A DNA stretch of 5,318 nucleotides from NCBI GenBank assembly GCA_016764415.1, contig JAESRY010000140.1:1-5318 (forward strand), written 5' to 3'. The notes beneath the pieces are model-generated. The model did not search any database and had not been told where the DNA came from. It was given only the letters and a program-made list of their open reading frames with translations. The first letter of the stretch is position 1. Every line of letters begins with the position of its first letter. The position numbers and the translations under genes were made by a program. Positions 1 to 5,318 of this stretch are shown here, in pieces. The stretch is from Cycloclasticus sp. Its GTDB lineage: Bacteria > Pseudomonadota > Gammaproteobacteria > Methylococcales > Cycloclasticaceae.

Positions 1-655
1 TATTGAAAACCCCGGATTTAAATCTGTTGCGCACTCTTTAGGGCTTCAATTAGAAGACGGCTATGTTTGGAATTACACATACAGTGAGTTTAATAGCTCA
101 ACAAAATTTGATGTACGAGCTACAGACATTAACCTATTAGCGGCTATTTTAAAAACATTCGACCCATCAATAACAAGTGTTAAAAAAATCAAAGAAAGCA
201 CTATAGACGCTTACATTGTTAAATTTGTTAACGATGACGAAGTTATTATTGAAGACGGGAAATTGAGTAATCACGAAAGATTATCCAGAGGGACGATAGA
301 ATCTATTGATATTGCTCATTTTATTCATTTTATAAGTTCGGAAGGTGATGGCATATTCTTCTTGGATGAAAAAATGGCCTATTCGCATTCAGAAATGGAA
401 ATAGCCATGCTTAATTTAATGATTGAAAAGTTAAGTTCTAATGCTCAATTATTTTACACAACGCATAATTGCGACATTTTAGAAATGAACCTGCCTTCGC
501 ATAGTTACACGTTTATGCGAAAAGACCCGTTTGTAAAAATATCCCACCCTGAAAAAATGGGCTACACCAAAAACGACCGCAGTTTACTGGGTTATGTAAA
601 AAATGATGTTTTCAATACACTACCGGATACCTCAAGAATTGAGGCCCTGTTGTAA
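1..655 (+). CDS. ABC/SMC-like AAA ATPase (AAA_15/AAA_21 type), C-terminal part only; probable defence ATPase
   Basis: The reading frame is open from base 2 to the TAA at 653-655, giving 217 visible codons; the start and Walker A lie upstream of the window. The TTG at 263 is internal, because the frame and the fold continue before it. Numbering visible residues from base 2, I see an ABC signature LSRGT (94-98), a Walker B FFLDE (119-123) with the catalytic D-E pair, and an H-loop TTHN (153-156) before a strand ending FMRKD. A His remains in the segment after Walker B (S128-H129-S130), where relatives often have LHP. This order is typical of AAA_15/AAA_21 ATPases such as AriA, RloA, AbiLi and OLD. 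In that family ATP drives dimerisation, and the ATPase holds or controls a nuclease-like effector. The partner is probably the next gene, which overlaps it. The region is AT-rich compared with the genes to the right. The ATPase class is well supported; the defence role is inferred from the neighbour. Confidence 0.85.
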   Translation, partial: IENPGFKSVAHSLGLQLEDGYVWNYTYSEFNSSTKFDVRATDINLLAAILKTFDPSITSVKKIKESTIDAYIVKFVNDDEVIIEDGKLSNHERLSRGTIESIDIAHFIHFISSEGDGIFFLDEKMAYSHSEMEIAMLNLMIEKLSSNAQLFYTTHNCDILEMNLPSHSYTFMRKDPFVKISHPEKMGYTKNDRSLLGYVKNDVFNTLPDTSRIEALL

Positions 656-657
656 TG
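641..657 (+). promoter_or_regulatory. Ribosome binding site and TAATG stop-start overlap coupling ATPase and TOPRIM genes
   Basis: A GAGG core at 641-644 lies ten bases before the ATG at 655, inside the 3' end of the ATPase gene. The TAA stop of the ATPase (653-655) shares its last A with that ATG. This overlap is typical of translational coupling and termination-reinitiation. It supports stoichiometric production of the two proteins and fixes the start of the downstream gene. Confidence 0.6.
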
Positions 658-1176
658 AAAAGAGTTCATTATTTTTACGAAGGAGAAACTGAGGAAAAAC
701 TACTGCAACTGTTAAAAGATAAAAAGGATATAACCCCTGGACGTTTAAGAAAACACAACCTATGGACTACTGAATTCAAGCGAATAGAAAGAACTGTCAA
801 TAAAGTAGACCAGCTATTCTTTTTTATCGACACCGATGCTATGAGAAATTTATCTATATTTACAAAAAACATTACACAGTTAAAGCCTTACAATATCCGC
901 CTGATGGTTCAACATAAAAACCTTGAGGATGAGTTGTGTTTTTCTTGCGGTAAAAACAGTCCTTCCGCCTTATTTAAAGGCTTTTATGACACGACGAGTG
1001 CCACAGAATTTAAAACACGGTTTAATAATGACAACAGCCTTCAGCAGAAACTAGCGGCCAATAATTTTGACTATAAAAAACTGTGGTCAAGAGAAACGGT
1101 TTTTAATGCTTTTCTAACAAGTAAAGGCATTTCAAGTCAAACCCTTTACAGTATAAAAAAACCTCTCAAAAAATAA
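655..1176 (+). CDS. Small TOPRIM-like protein, candidate nuclease effector partnered with the upstream ATPase
   Basis: This is a 173-residue protein that I cannot place in a named family. Near the N terminus a hydrophobic strand runs into FYEGETEEKLL (residues 7-17), matching the TOPRIM glutamate motif (hydrophobic strand, then EG, then T/D-E). About 50 residues later LFFFIDTDA (54-62) gives the DxD pair (D59, D61) after another strand. A third acidic cluster, NLEDEL (89-94), sits where RloB/OLD-like TOPRIM proteins carry further metal-binding acids. TOPRIM proteins bind Mg2+ and cut or rejoin nucleic acid; in PARIS, AriB released from its ATPase cleaves tRNA. Known partners (AriB, RloB) are longer, so this looks like a near-minimal TOPRIM domain with a basic tail (ends KKPLKK). 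The one-base overlap with the ATPase gene and the shared AT-rich composition support a two-gene system. The TOPRIM call is fairly good; nuclease activity and defence are inferred. Confidence 0.7.
   Translation: MKRVHYFYEGETEEKLLQLLKDKKDITPGRLRKHNLWTTEFKRIERTVNKVDQLFFFIDTDAMRNLSIFTKNITQLKPYNIRLMVQHKNLEDELCFSCGKNSPSALFKGFYDTTSATEFKTRFNNDNSLQQKLAANNFDYKKLWSRETVFNAFLTSKGISSQTLYSIKKPLKK
1130..1157 (+). promoter_or_regulatory. Weak candidate promoter for hopJ-dbpA inside the end of the TOPRIM gene
   Basis: TATAAA at 1152-1157 matches the sigma-70 -10 box at five of six positions. TTTCAA at 1130-1135 is a poor -35 (three of six) with a 16-base spacer. Transcription would start about 14 bases before the hopJ ATG. 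Such matches are common by chance in AT-rich DNA, so this is only a possibility. It matters because hopJ and dbpA have no intergenic room for another promoter. Confidence 0.2.
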
Positions 1177-1177
1177 T

Positions 1178-1513
1178 ATGAATAGCATAGAACAACTTCG
1201 CCAAGCCATGGTGTCGCTGCAATTTAGCGAAACAATGGAGATTATCGACGCGTTATACGACTTCACCCCGAGCAGTTTTAGTAACGGAAACACGCGTAAT
1301 GAAGCCGGTGAAAATAACGGCTCGTGTAAACTGTTTGCGTTTGCCAAGCTGAATGATTTTACCGAACCACAAACACTCGCGTTGTTTGGTGAATTTTTCC
1401 GTGATGTGCTTGCTGCACCGGATGGCGACGACCATCAGAATATTCGCAATTTTATGAAAACAGGTTGGGCAGGCATTACGTTTGATCAACCGCCGTTAAC
1501 CGAAAAGAAATAA
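1178..1513 (+). CDS. HopJ-family small protein
   Basis: This 111-residue protein carries the conserved blocks of the HopJ type III effector family (Pfam HopJ): YDFTPSSFSNG (27-37), then NEAGENNGSCK (41-51) leading into LFAFAKL, then FGEFFRDVL (70-78), and DHQNIRNFMKTGWAGI (85-100). Its length fits the family, which is usually about 110 residues. The family is named after a Pseudomonas syringae effector. Similar small proteins occur in many free-living and marine gammaproteobacteria without a type III system, where the role is unknown; nothing here suggests secretion. The ATG lies one base after the TOPRIM stop, and no clear Shine-Dalgarno precedes it, so translation may depend on coupling to the gene before it. 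dbpA follows after 11 bases, suggesting cotranscription. Codon and base composition match dbpA rather than the AT-rich genes to the left. Confidence 0.88.
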   Translation: MNSIEQLRQAMVSLQFSETMEIIDALYDFTPSSFSNGNTRNEAGENNGSCKLFAFAKLNDFTEPQTLALFGEFFRDVLAAPDGDDHQNIRNFMKTGWAGITFDQPPLTEKK

Positions 1514-1524
1514 TTTAAACCGCC

Positions 1525-2907
1525 ATGTCTAATTCAAGCTTTACATCGTTAAACCTACCGCCTGCTCAAATTAAAAATTTGAATTCATTAGGTTATAAAA
1601 ACATGACGCCGGTTCAAGCACAAAGCTTGCCCCACATTCTAAAAGGCAAAGACATTCTTGCCCAAGCCAAAACGGGCAGTGGTAAAACCGCTGCGTTTGG
1701 CATTGGTTTGTTGGACAAAATTAATCCGCGCTTTTTTGGTACCCAGGCGCTTATTCTTTGCCCTACGCGAGAATTAGCCGACCAAGTGGGTAAAGAAATT
1801 CGTAAATTGGCACGTAGCGTTCCCAACATAAAATTGGTGTTGTTATGTGGCGGCAAGCCGTTTGGCCCACAAGTAGGTTCTTTAGAGCACGGCACACACA
1901 TTGTTGTTGGTACGCCTGGACGTATTCAAGACCATTTAAAAAAGCACACATTGGACATAAGGCAATTAAAAACGCTTGTTTTGGACGAGGCTGACAGAAT
2001 GCTGGATATGGGCTTTGCCGATGTGATGACGGATATCATTAAGCAAACCCCTACATCACGACAAACGTTGTTGTTTTCTGCGACGTATCCAGATGAAATT
2101 AAACAAATGTGCCGTTCAATTCAACGCGACCCTATCACTGTGACTGTTGGATCAGACCACGAACAAAGTGTTATCGAACAGCTTTTTTACCAAGTTAAAC
2201 GGCACGAGCGTAATAACGGCTTATTGGCGTTATTTGAACATTACAAACCCAACACAGCGATTGTGTTTTGCCACACTAAAGCTCAATGCGCTGACATGGC
2301 AGAGTTTCTGCTTGAACATAATATCGAGTCGTTAGCGATTCATGGCGACCTTGATCAACGCGAGCGCGATCAAGTGTTGGTTCGTTTTTCGAATAACAGT
2401 TGTTCTGTATTAGTTGCAACCGATGTTGCTGCACGTGGTTTAGACATTAAGTCCATCGCTATGGTAATAAATTACGAATTGCCGCGTGACCCTGAAATTT
2501 ACGTTCACCGAATTGGTCGAACAGGTCGTGCAGGTGAAACAGGTTTAGCGATGAGCCTTTTCACAGAACACGAGCAGATTCGCGTTAATGCCATTGAGCA
2601 ATATCAAAACAAGCCCTGTTTAATTGATAGCCCGCAGTCGCTGGACCGTGATGCCAGTTTTAAACTGTATCCGCCAATGACCACCATCCAAATAGATGGT
2701 GGACGTAAAGATAAAATTCGTCCCGGCGATATACTCGGCGCACTAACAGGCGATGGCGGATTAAATGGCGCTCAAATTGGCAAAATTGATATTTTTGATC
2801 GCTCCAGCTACGTAGCACTTGAACATGACGTTGTTCGGCAAGCACTAAACTATCTAGCCAACGGTAAAATCAAAGGTCGCCCCGCTAAAGCACGCAGGGT
2901 TCGCTAA
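1525..2907 (+). CDS. dbpA: ATP-dependent RNA helicase DbpA (DEAD-box, 50S ribosome assembly)
   Basis: DbpA is a cytoplasmic DEAD-box helicase that binds hairpin 92 of 23S rRNA and remodels late 50S assembly intermediates. This 460-residue protein has every core motif: Q motif TPVQAQ (28-33), Walker A AKTGSGKT (48-55), PTREL (80-84), TPGR (130-133), DEAD (154-157), SAT (185-187), VFCHT (247-251), ATDVAARGLD (298-307) and HRIGRTGRAG (328-337). The C-terminal domain (about 386-457) has the DbpA-specific pattern IDGGRKDKIRPGDILGALTGD followed by GAQIGKIDIF and ending NGKIKGR. This separates it from RhlB, RhlE and SrmB. Length is close to that of the E. coli protein, and the start aligns well (short N terminus, then LNLPPAQI). 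It follows hopJ by 11 bases with only a poor ribosome binding site, so it is probably cotranscribed and perhaps coupled. No convincing terminator follows it. Confidence 0.96.
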   Translation: MSNSSFTSLNLPPAQIKNLNSLGYKNMTPVQAQSLPHILKGKDILAQAKTGSGKTAAFGIGLLDKINPRFFGTQALILCPTRELADQVGKEIRKLARSVPNIKLVLLCGGKPFGPQVGSLEHGTHIVVGTPGRIQDHLKKHTLDIRQLKTLVLDEADRMLDMGFADVMTDIIKQTPTSRQTLLFSATYPDEIKQMCRSIQRDPITVTVGSDHEQSVIEQLFYQVKRHERNNGLLALFEHYKPNTAIVFCHTKAQCADMAEFLLEHNIESLAIHGDLDQRERDQVLVRFSNNSCSVLVATDVAARGLDIKSIAMVINYELPRDPEIYVHRIGRTGRAGETGLAMSLFTEHEQIRVNAIEQYQNKPCLIDSPQSLDRDASFKLYPPMTTIQIDGGRKDKIRPGDILGALTGDGGLNGAQIGKIDIFDRSSYVALEHDVVRQALNYLANGKIKGRPAKARRVR

Positions 2908-2948
2908 CACCTGAGCTTTCGGGCAATATGCTGCAAACGCACATTTTC

Positions 2949-2962
2949 TGCTATACTATACT
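2949..2962 (+). promoter_or_regulatory. Extended -10 promoter for sulP
   Basis: In the 103-base gap between dbpA and sulP, TG at 2949-2950 precedes TATACT at 2952-2957 by one base. This is an extended -10 element, and the hexamer matches consensus at five of six positions. A second overlapping TATACT lies at 2957-2962. The -35 region is poor: CTGCAA at 2931-2936 matches three of six with a 15-base spacer to the first box. This is normal for extended -10 promoters. The predicted start near 2964 leaves a leader of about 47 bases before the sulP ATG. Confidence 0.55.
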
Positions 2963-2966
2963 GACA

Positions 2967-2976
2967 AGAGGCCTCT
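2967..2976. repeat. Perfect 10-bp palindrome just after the sulP transcription start
   Basis: AGAGGCCTCT is fully self-complementary with no spacer. It lies 3-12 bases past the predicted start of the sulP transcript. A second CCTC at 2977-2980 allows an alternative pairing with GAGG at 2968-2971. The position suits an operator or a 5' mRNA structure, but no known regulator site is recognised and it is short enough to occur by chance. Confidence 0.35.
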
Positions 2977-3010
2977 CCTCTAACCATCCTAATTTCAAGT
3001 AAGAAGCTCC

Positions 3011-4570
3011 ATGTTTCAACTCCTAATTTCCCGCTCTCATAGTCTGAAAAGCGACCTGCTTTCTGGCTTAACCGTTGCGCTTGCGTTAGTTCCTGAAGCT
3101 GTCGCTTTTGCCTTTGTAGCGGGCGTTGATCCGTTAGTGGGTTTATATGCAGCCTTCATGGTTGGACTAATTACAGCTGCCATTGGTGGCCGCCCCGGTA
3201 TGATTTCTGGCGCAACAGGCGCATTAGCAGTCGTCATGGTGAGCCTCGTTGCACAACACGGTGTTGAGTATTTATTTGCCACTGTCGTCTTAATGGGTGT
3301 TTTACAAGTAATGGCCGGTGTGTTTCGACTCGGCAAATTTATTCGCCTGGTTCCACACCCCGTGATGCTTGGCTTTGTGAACGGCCTTGCGATTGTTATC
3401 TTCATGGCACAACTACAGCAATTCCAGTTTTTAGACCCGCTCACCAATGAACTGACATGGTTGCAGGGCAATCAAATGGCGCTCATGCTCGGCATGGTTG
3501 CTTTAACAATGGGCATTATCCACTTCCTCCCAAAACTCACTAAAGCCGTCCCTTCGTCTTTAGTCGCTATAGCAACCATTGTCGCTATTTCAGTTGGTCT
3601 AGACGTTGATCTACGTACCGTTCAAGACGTATTAGTAGACATGACGGGAAACCCCCTAGCGACCATCGCGGGCGGACTCCCTCAGTTCCATATGCCTAGC
3701 GTTCCTTTTAACTTCGAAACGCTAAGAATCATCTTCCCCTATGCCATCATTCTTGCAGCTATTGGTTTAATCGAATCGTTACTCACGCTAACACTGATTG
3801 ATGAAATAACTGAAACACGTGGCCGCGGTAACAAAGAATGCGTTGGTCAAGGTGTTGCAAATGTCGCCACTGGATTCTTTGGCGGCATGGGCGGTTGCGC
3901 GATGATTGGCCAAAGCATGATTAATATTAATTCTGGTGGACGAGGACGTGCATCCGGTATTTCTGCGGCGCTATTCCTACTGGCCTTTATTTTAGTCGGC
4001 TCATCACTGATTGAAATGATTCCGGTTGCCGCCTTGGTGGGCGTGATGTTTATGGTGGTATTAGGCACCTTTGAATGGGCCAGTTTCCGCTTATTGGGTC
4101 GTATACCCACATCCGATACATTGGTCGGTATTACGGTTGCGGTCGTCACTGTTTTAACCGATTTAGCCATTGCTGTAGTGGTCGGTGTCATCATGTCTAC
4201 GCTTGTCTTTGCGTGGAAAAATGCCAAACACATGCACTTTGAAATCGAGGAGATTGATGGTGTAAAAGTTTATAAACCTATTGGTCCCATATTCTTCGCA
4301 TCCATTCATAATTTTCGTGAGCATTTTGACCCCGCCAATGACCCAGATGAAGTCATTATTGATTTTGTCCGCTCAAGGGTGTCTGATCACTCAGGTATTG
4401 AAGCGATTGATGCGCTAGCTGAACGCTATACAAAGCTAGGTAAAAACTTACACTTACGTCACCTGAGCCCTGAGTGCATCAAGCTATTACACAACGCTAG
4501 AAAGCTTATTGAAGTGAACGTGATGGAAGACCCAAAATACAAAGTTGCGGACGATGCGTTAGATTCTTAA
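3011..4570 (+). CDS. SulP-family inorganic anion transporter with C-terminal STAS domain
   Basis: This 519-residue inner-membrane protein belongs to the SulP/SLC26 family, which moves anions such as sulfate or bicarbonate, often with a Na+ or H+ gradient. The N-terminal half opens with the family pattern [22 protein letters not shown] (14-35), then PLVGLYAAF (41-49) and [13 protein letters not shown] (59-71). Hydrophobic membrane segments continue to about residue 402. A conserved glycine-rich stretch includes [17 protein letters not shown] (279-295), followed by [12 protein letters not shown] (305-316). From about 414 to the end is a soluble STAS domain with the loop SDHSGIEAI (458-466), where relatives have a conserved Ser. 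Substrate cannot be told from sequence; cyanobacterial BicA-type bicarbonate carriers and sulfate carriers share these motifs. AAGAAG at 3001-3006 is a modest ribosome binding site. The gene has its own promoter and is convergent with recQ, five bases away. Confidence 0.93.
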   Translation: MFQLLISRSHSLKSDLLSGLTVALALVPEAVAFAFVAGVDPLVGLYAAFMVGLITAAIGGRPGMISGATGALAVVMVSLVAQHGVEYLFATVVLMGVLQVMAGVFRLGKFIRLVPHPVMLGFVNGLAIVIFMAQLQQFQFLDPLTNELTWLQGNQMALMLGMVALTMGIIHFLPKLTKAVPSSLVAIATIVAISVGLDVDLRTVQDVLVDMTGNPLATIAGGLPQFHMPSVPFNFETLRIIFPYAIILAAIGLIESLLTLTLIDEITETRGRGNKECVGQGVANVATGFFGGMGGCAMIGQSMININSGGRGRASGISAALFLLAFILVGSSLIEMIPVAALVGVMFMVVLGTFEWASFRLLGRIPTSDTLVGITVAVVTVLTDLAIAVVVGVIMSTLVFAWKNAKHMHFEIEEIDGVKVYKPIGPIFFASIHNFREHFDPANDPDEVIIDFVRSRVSDHSGIEAIDALAERYTKLGKNLHLRHLSPECIKLLHNARKLIEVNVMEDPKYKVADDALDS

Positions 4571-4575
4571 CGCGG

Positions 4576-5318
4576 TTACATGGAAGCCTGAACGCATTTA
4601 ATCACGCCATATTCATACTCTTCATCTAGTGCTTCATAGATTGCTTTAAGGCGGCCTTTTGACTCGTCTTCTAACGACTCAATCATCATCACTATTTCTT
4701 CGTACTGGCTTTTTTCTAGCTCAAGTACGTCGAAAACATCCAACAAGCCCACTTCTATTGCATCCGCCAAGTGCCCATAAATGGTGTTGGCTTTGATGTC
4801 ACGTTCTTTTGAAATTTCATCAATGCTTTTACCGTCTTGATACAGCAACAAGGTTTCGTTAACCGTTGCGCTTAAGCGATTATTTAATAATTCCGCTAAG
4901 GGGTATTTTGCTATTTCGGCTAAGAATACTTTGCCATAACGTTTGATTTTTTGATCACCCACGCCTGATATGTAACGTAAATCAGCCGTTGAGTTGGGGC
5001 GTTTCTTAACCATTTCTTGCAGCGTTGCATCATGAAAGATGACATAGGGCGGCACACCGCCTTCATCAGCCAACTGCATTCTTAACGCACGTAACGCTTC
5101 CCACAACGGCTCGTCTTGTGGGCGAACAGGGCTTTTCTTTTTGCTCTCTTTAACCAGTTTTTCTTCTTTACTTTGCGCCCTAAGCTCAAGCGATTGCTCA
5201 CCTCGCAGAACCGCTCTACATTTTTCAGTTAATTTCAGTGCGCCGTGCCTCTCAGCATCTACATTGATGTAACCCAATGCAATTAATTGCCTAAAAATTG
5301 TGCGCCACTGCGTTGTCG
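4576..5318 (-). CDS. recQ: ATP-dependent DNA helicase RecQ, C-terminal part only (RQC end, HRDC, C-terminal HTH)
   Basis: RecQ is a 3'-5' DNA helicase of recombination and replication-fork repair. Only its C-terminal ~247 residues are here, and the helicase core lies past base 5318. The frame stays open to the window edge (reading TTQWRTIFRQLIALGYINVD), so the TTG at 5277-5275 is an internal Leu codon and not a start. This segment, followed by HGALKLTE, is the end of the RQC winged helix. A charged linker rich in Lys and Glu follows. The HRDC domain (about 5109-4912) shows LWEALRALR, PPYVIFHDATLQEM, and SGVGDQKIKRYG. The last ~90 residues (about 4872-4603) form a helix-turn-helix extension like Pfam HTH_40: DGKSIDEISKERDIKANTIYGHL. 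E. coli RecQ ends soon after HRDC, so this is the longer form, predicted above 700 residues in full. It has no visible operon partner. Confidence 0.93.
   Translation of the reverse strand, partial: TTQWRTIFRQLIALGYINVDAERHGALKLTEKCRAVLRGEQSLELRAQSKEEKLVKESKKKSPVRPQDEPLWEALRALRMQLADEGGVPPYVIFHDATLQEMVKKRPNSTADLRYISGVGDQKIKRYGKVFLAEIAKYPLAELLNNRLSATVNETLLLYQDGKSIDEISKERDIKANTIYGHLADAIEVGLLDVFDVLELEKSQYEEIVMMIESLEDESKGRLKAIYEALDEEYEYGVIKCVQASM

Larger units (their letters stand above)
1..1177. other. AT-rich accessory segment, probably horizontally acquired
   Basis: Hand counts give about 35% GC over bases 1-300 and again over 661-840. The same kind of count gives about 47% in hopJ, about 45% in dbpA and about 51% in part of sulP. 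The change falls at the junction between the TOPRIM stop and the hopJ start. No integrase, transposase, flanking direct repeat or tRNA is visible at this right edge, and the left edge is outside the window, so the mechanism of acquisition is unknown. Confidence 0.5.

Noticed and set aside
263..655. A self-contained 130-residue gene starting at TTG 263
   Set aside because: The same frame is open to the left edge of the window, and the ABC signature LSRGT lies only a few codons after the TTG. This is the 3' part of a longer ATPase gene.
1..1177. Mobile element ends or attachment repeats bounding the AT-rich segment
   Set aside because: No integrase, transposase, tRNA end or flanking direct repeat could be seen at the right edge, and the left edge is outside the window.
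1178..1513. HopJ homology as evidence of a type III secretion system or pathogenic lifestyle
   Set aside because: No secretion or chaperone genes are visible, the gene sits beside dbpA in core-like DNA, and HopJ-family proteins are widespread in free-living bacteria.
2908..2948. Rho-independent terminator after dbpA
   Set aside because: I found no stem followed by a T run in this stretch; the local repeats (GCAATATGCTGC) do not form a convincing hairpin.
3037..4233. Long minus-strand open frames inside sulP (3037-3471 and 3847-4233)
   Set aside because: Their products are biased toward Thr, Ala, Pro and Ile with no family pattern, as expected for the reverse complement of a membrane-protein gene.
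4556..4573. GCGTTA/TAACGC hairpin over the sulP stop as a bidirectional terminator between sulP and recQ
   Set aside because: The stem is only six base pairs with a six-base loop and is not GC-rich, and no T tract follows on either strand. It may be chance or a weak structure.
4576..5277. A complete 233-residue gene starting at TTG (5277-5275)
   Set aside because: The frame continues to the window edge with residues matching the RecQ RQC domain (WRTIFRQLIALGY). The TTG is an internal leucine codon.

Overview
The window looks like a chromosomal segment of a gammaproteobacterium, probably a free-living or marine one. The main evidence is a textbook DbpA with its specific C-terminal RNA-binding domain, a chromosomal HopJ-family gene, and a RecQ that reads like other gammaproteobacterial RecQs. 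GC is about 45-50% over the core genes. No closer taxonomic call is supported. Coding density is very high: the largest gap is 103 bp, and there is no gene-free stretch over 300 bp. I saw no tRNA, rRNA, CRISPR array or insertion sequence.

The left part (1-1176) is accessory in character. It is clearly AT-rich (about 35% GC in the parts I counted, against 45-51% further right). It holds the 3' end of an ABC/SMC-like AAA ATPase gene and, overlapping it by one base, a gene for a small 173-residue protein with TOPRIM-like acidic motifs. An ATPase paired with a TOPRIM protein is the architecture of known anti-phage systems (PARIS AriA/AriB, RloA/RloB, AbiL, class 2 OLD). The TOPRIM partner here is unusually small, and I cannot assign it to a named family. 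This is the best candidate in the window for an undescribed or divergent defence system.

The middle part (1178-2907) holds two core-like genes: a HopJ-family small protein of unknown cellular role and dbpA, an ATP-dependent RNA helicase that acts in assembly of the 50S ribosomal subunit. hopJ starts one base after the stop of the TOPRIM gene, exactly where base composition changes. This suggests the ATPase-TOPRIM pair was inserted directly upstream of a hopJ-dbpA unit, which may now be read through from the defence operon or from a weak internal promoter.

The right part (2908-5318) holds a SulP-family anion transporter with a C-terminal STAS domain. It has its own extended -10 promoter and a palindrome near the predicted transcription start. 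Converging on it is the C-terminal part of recQ (end of the RQC winged helix, HRDC, and a C-terminal helix-turn-helix extension), whose 5' part lies beyond the window. sulP and recQ have stops five bases apart. No functional link between these two genes and the left-hand pair is evident.
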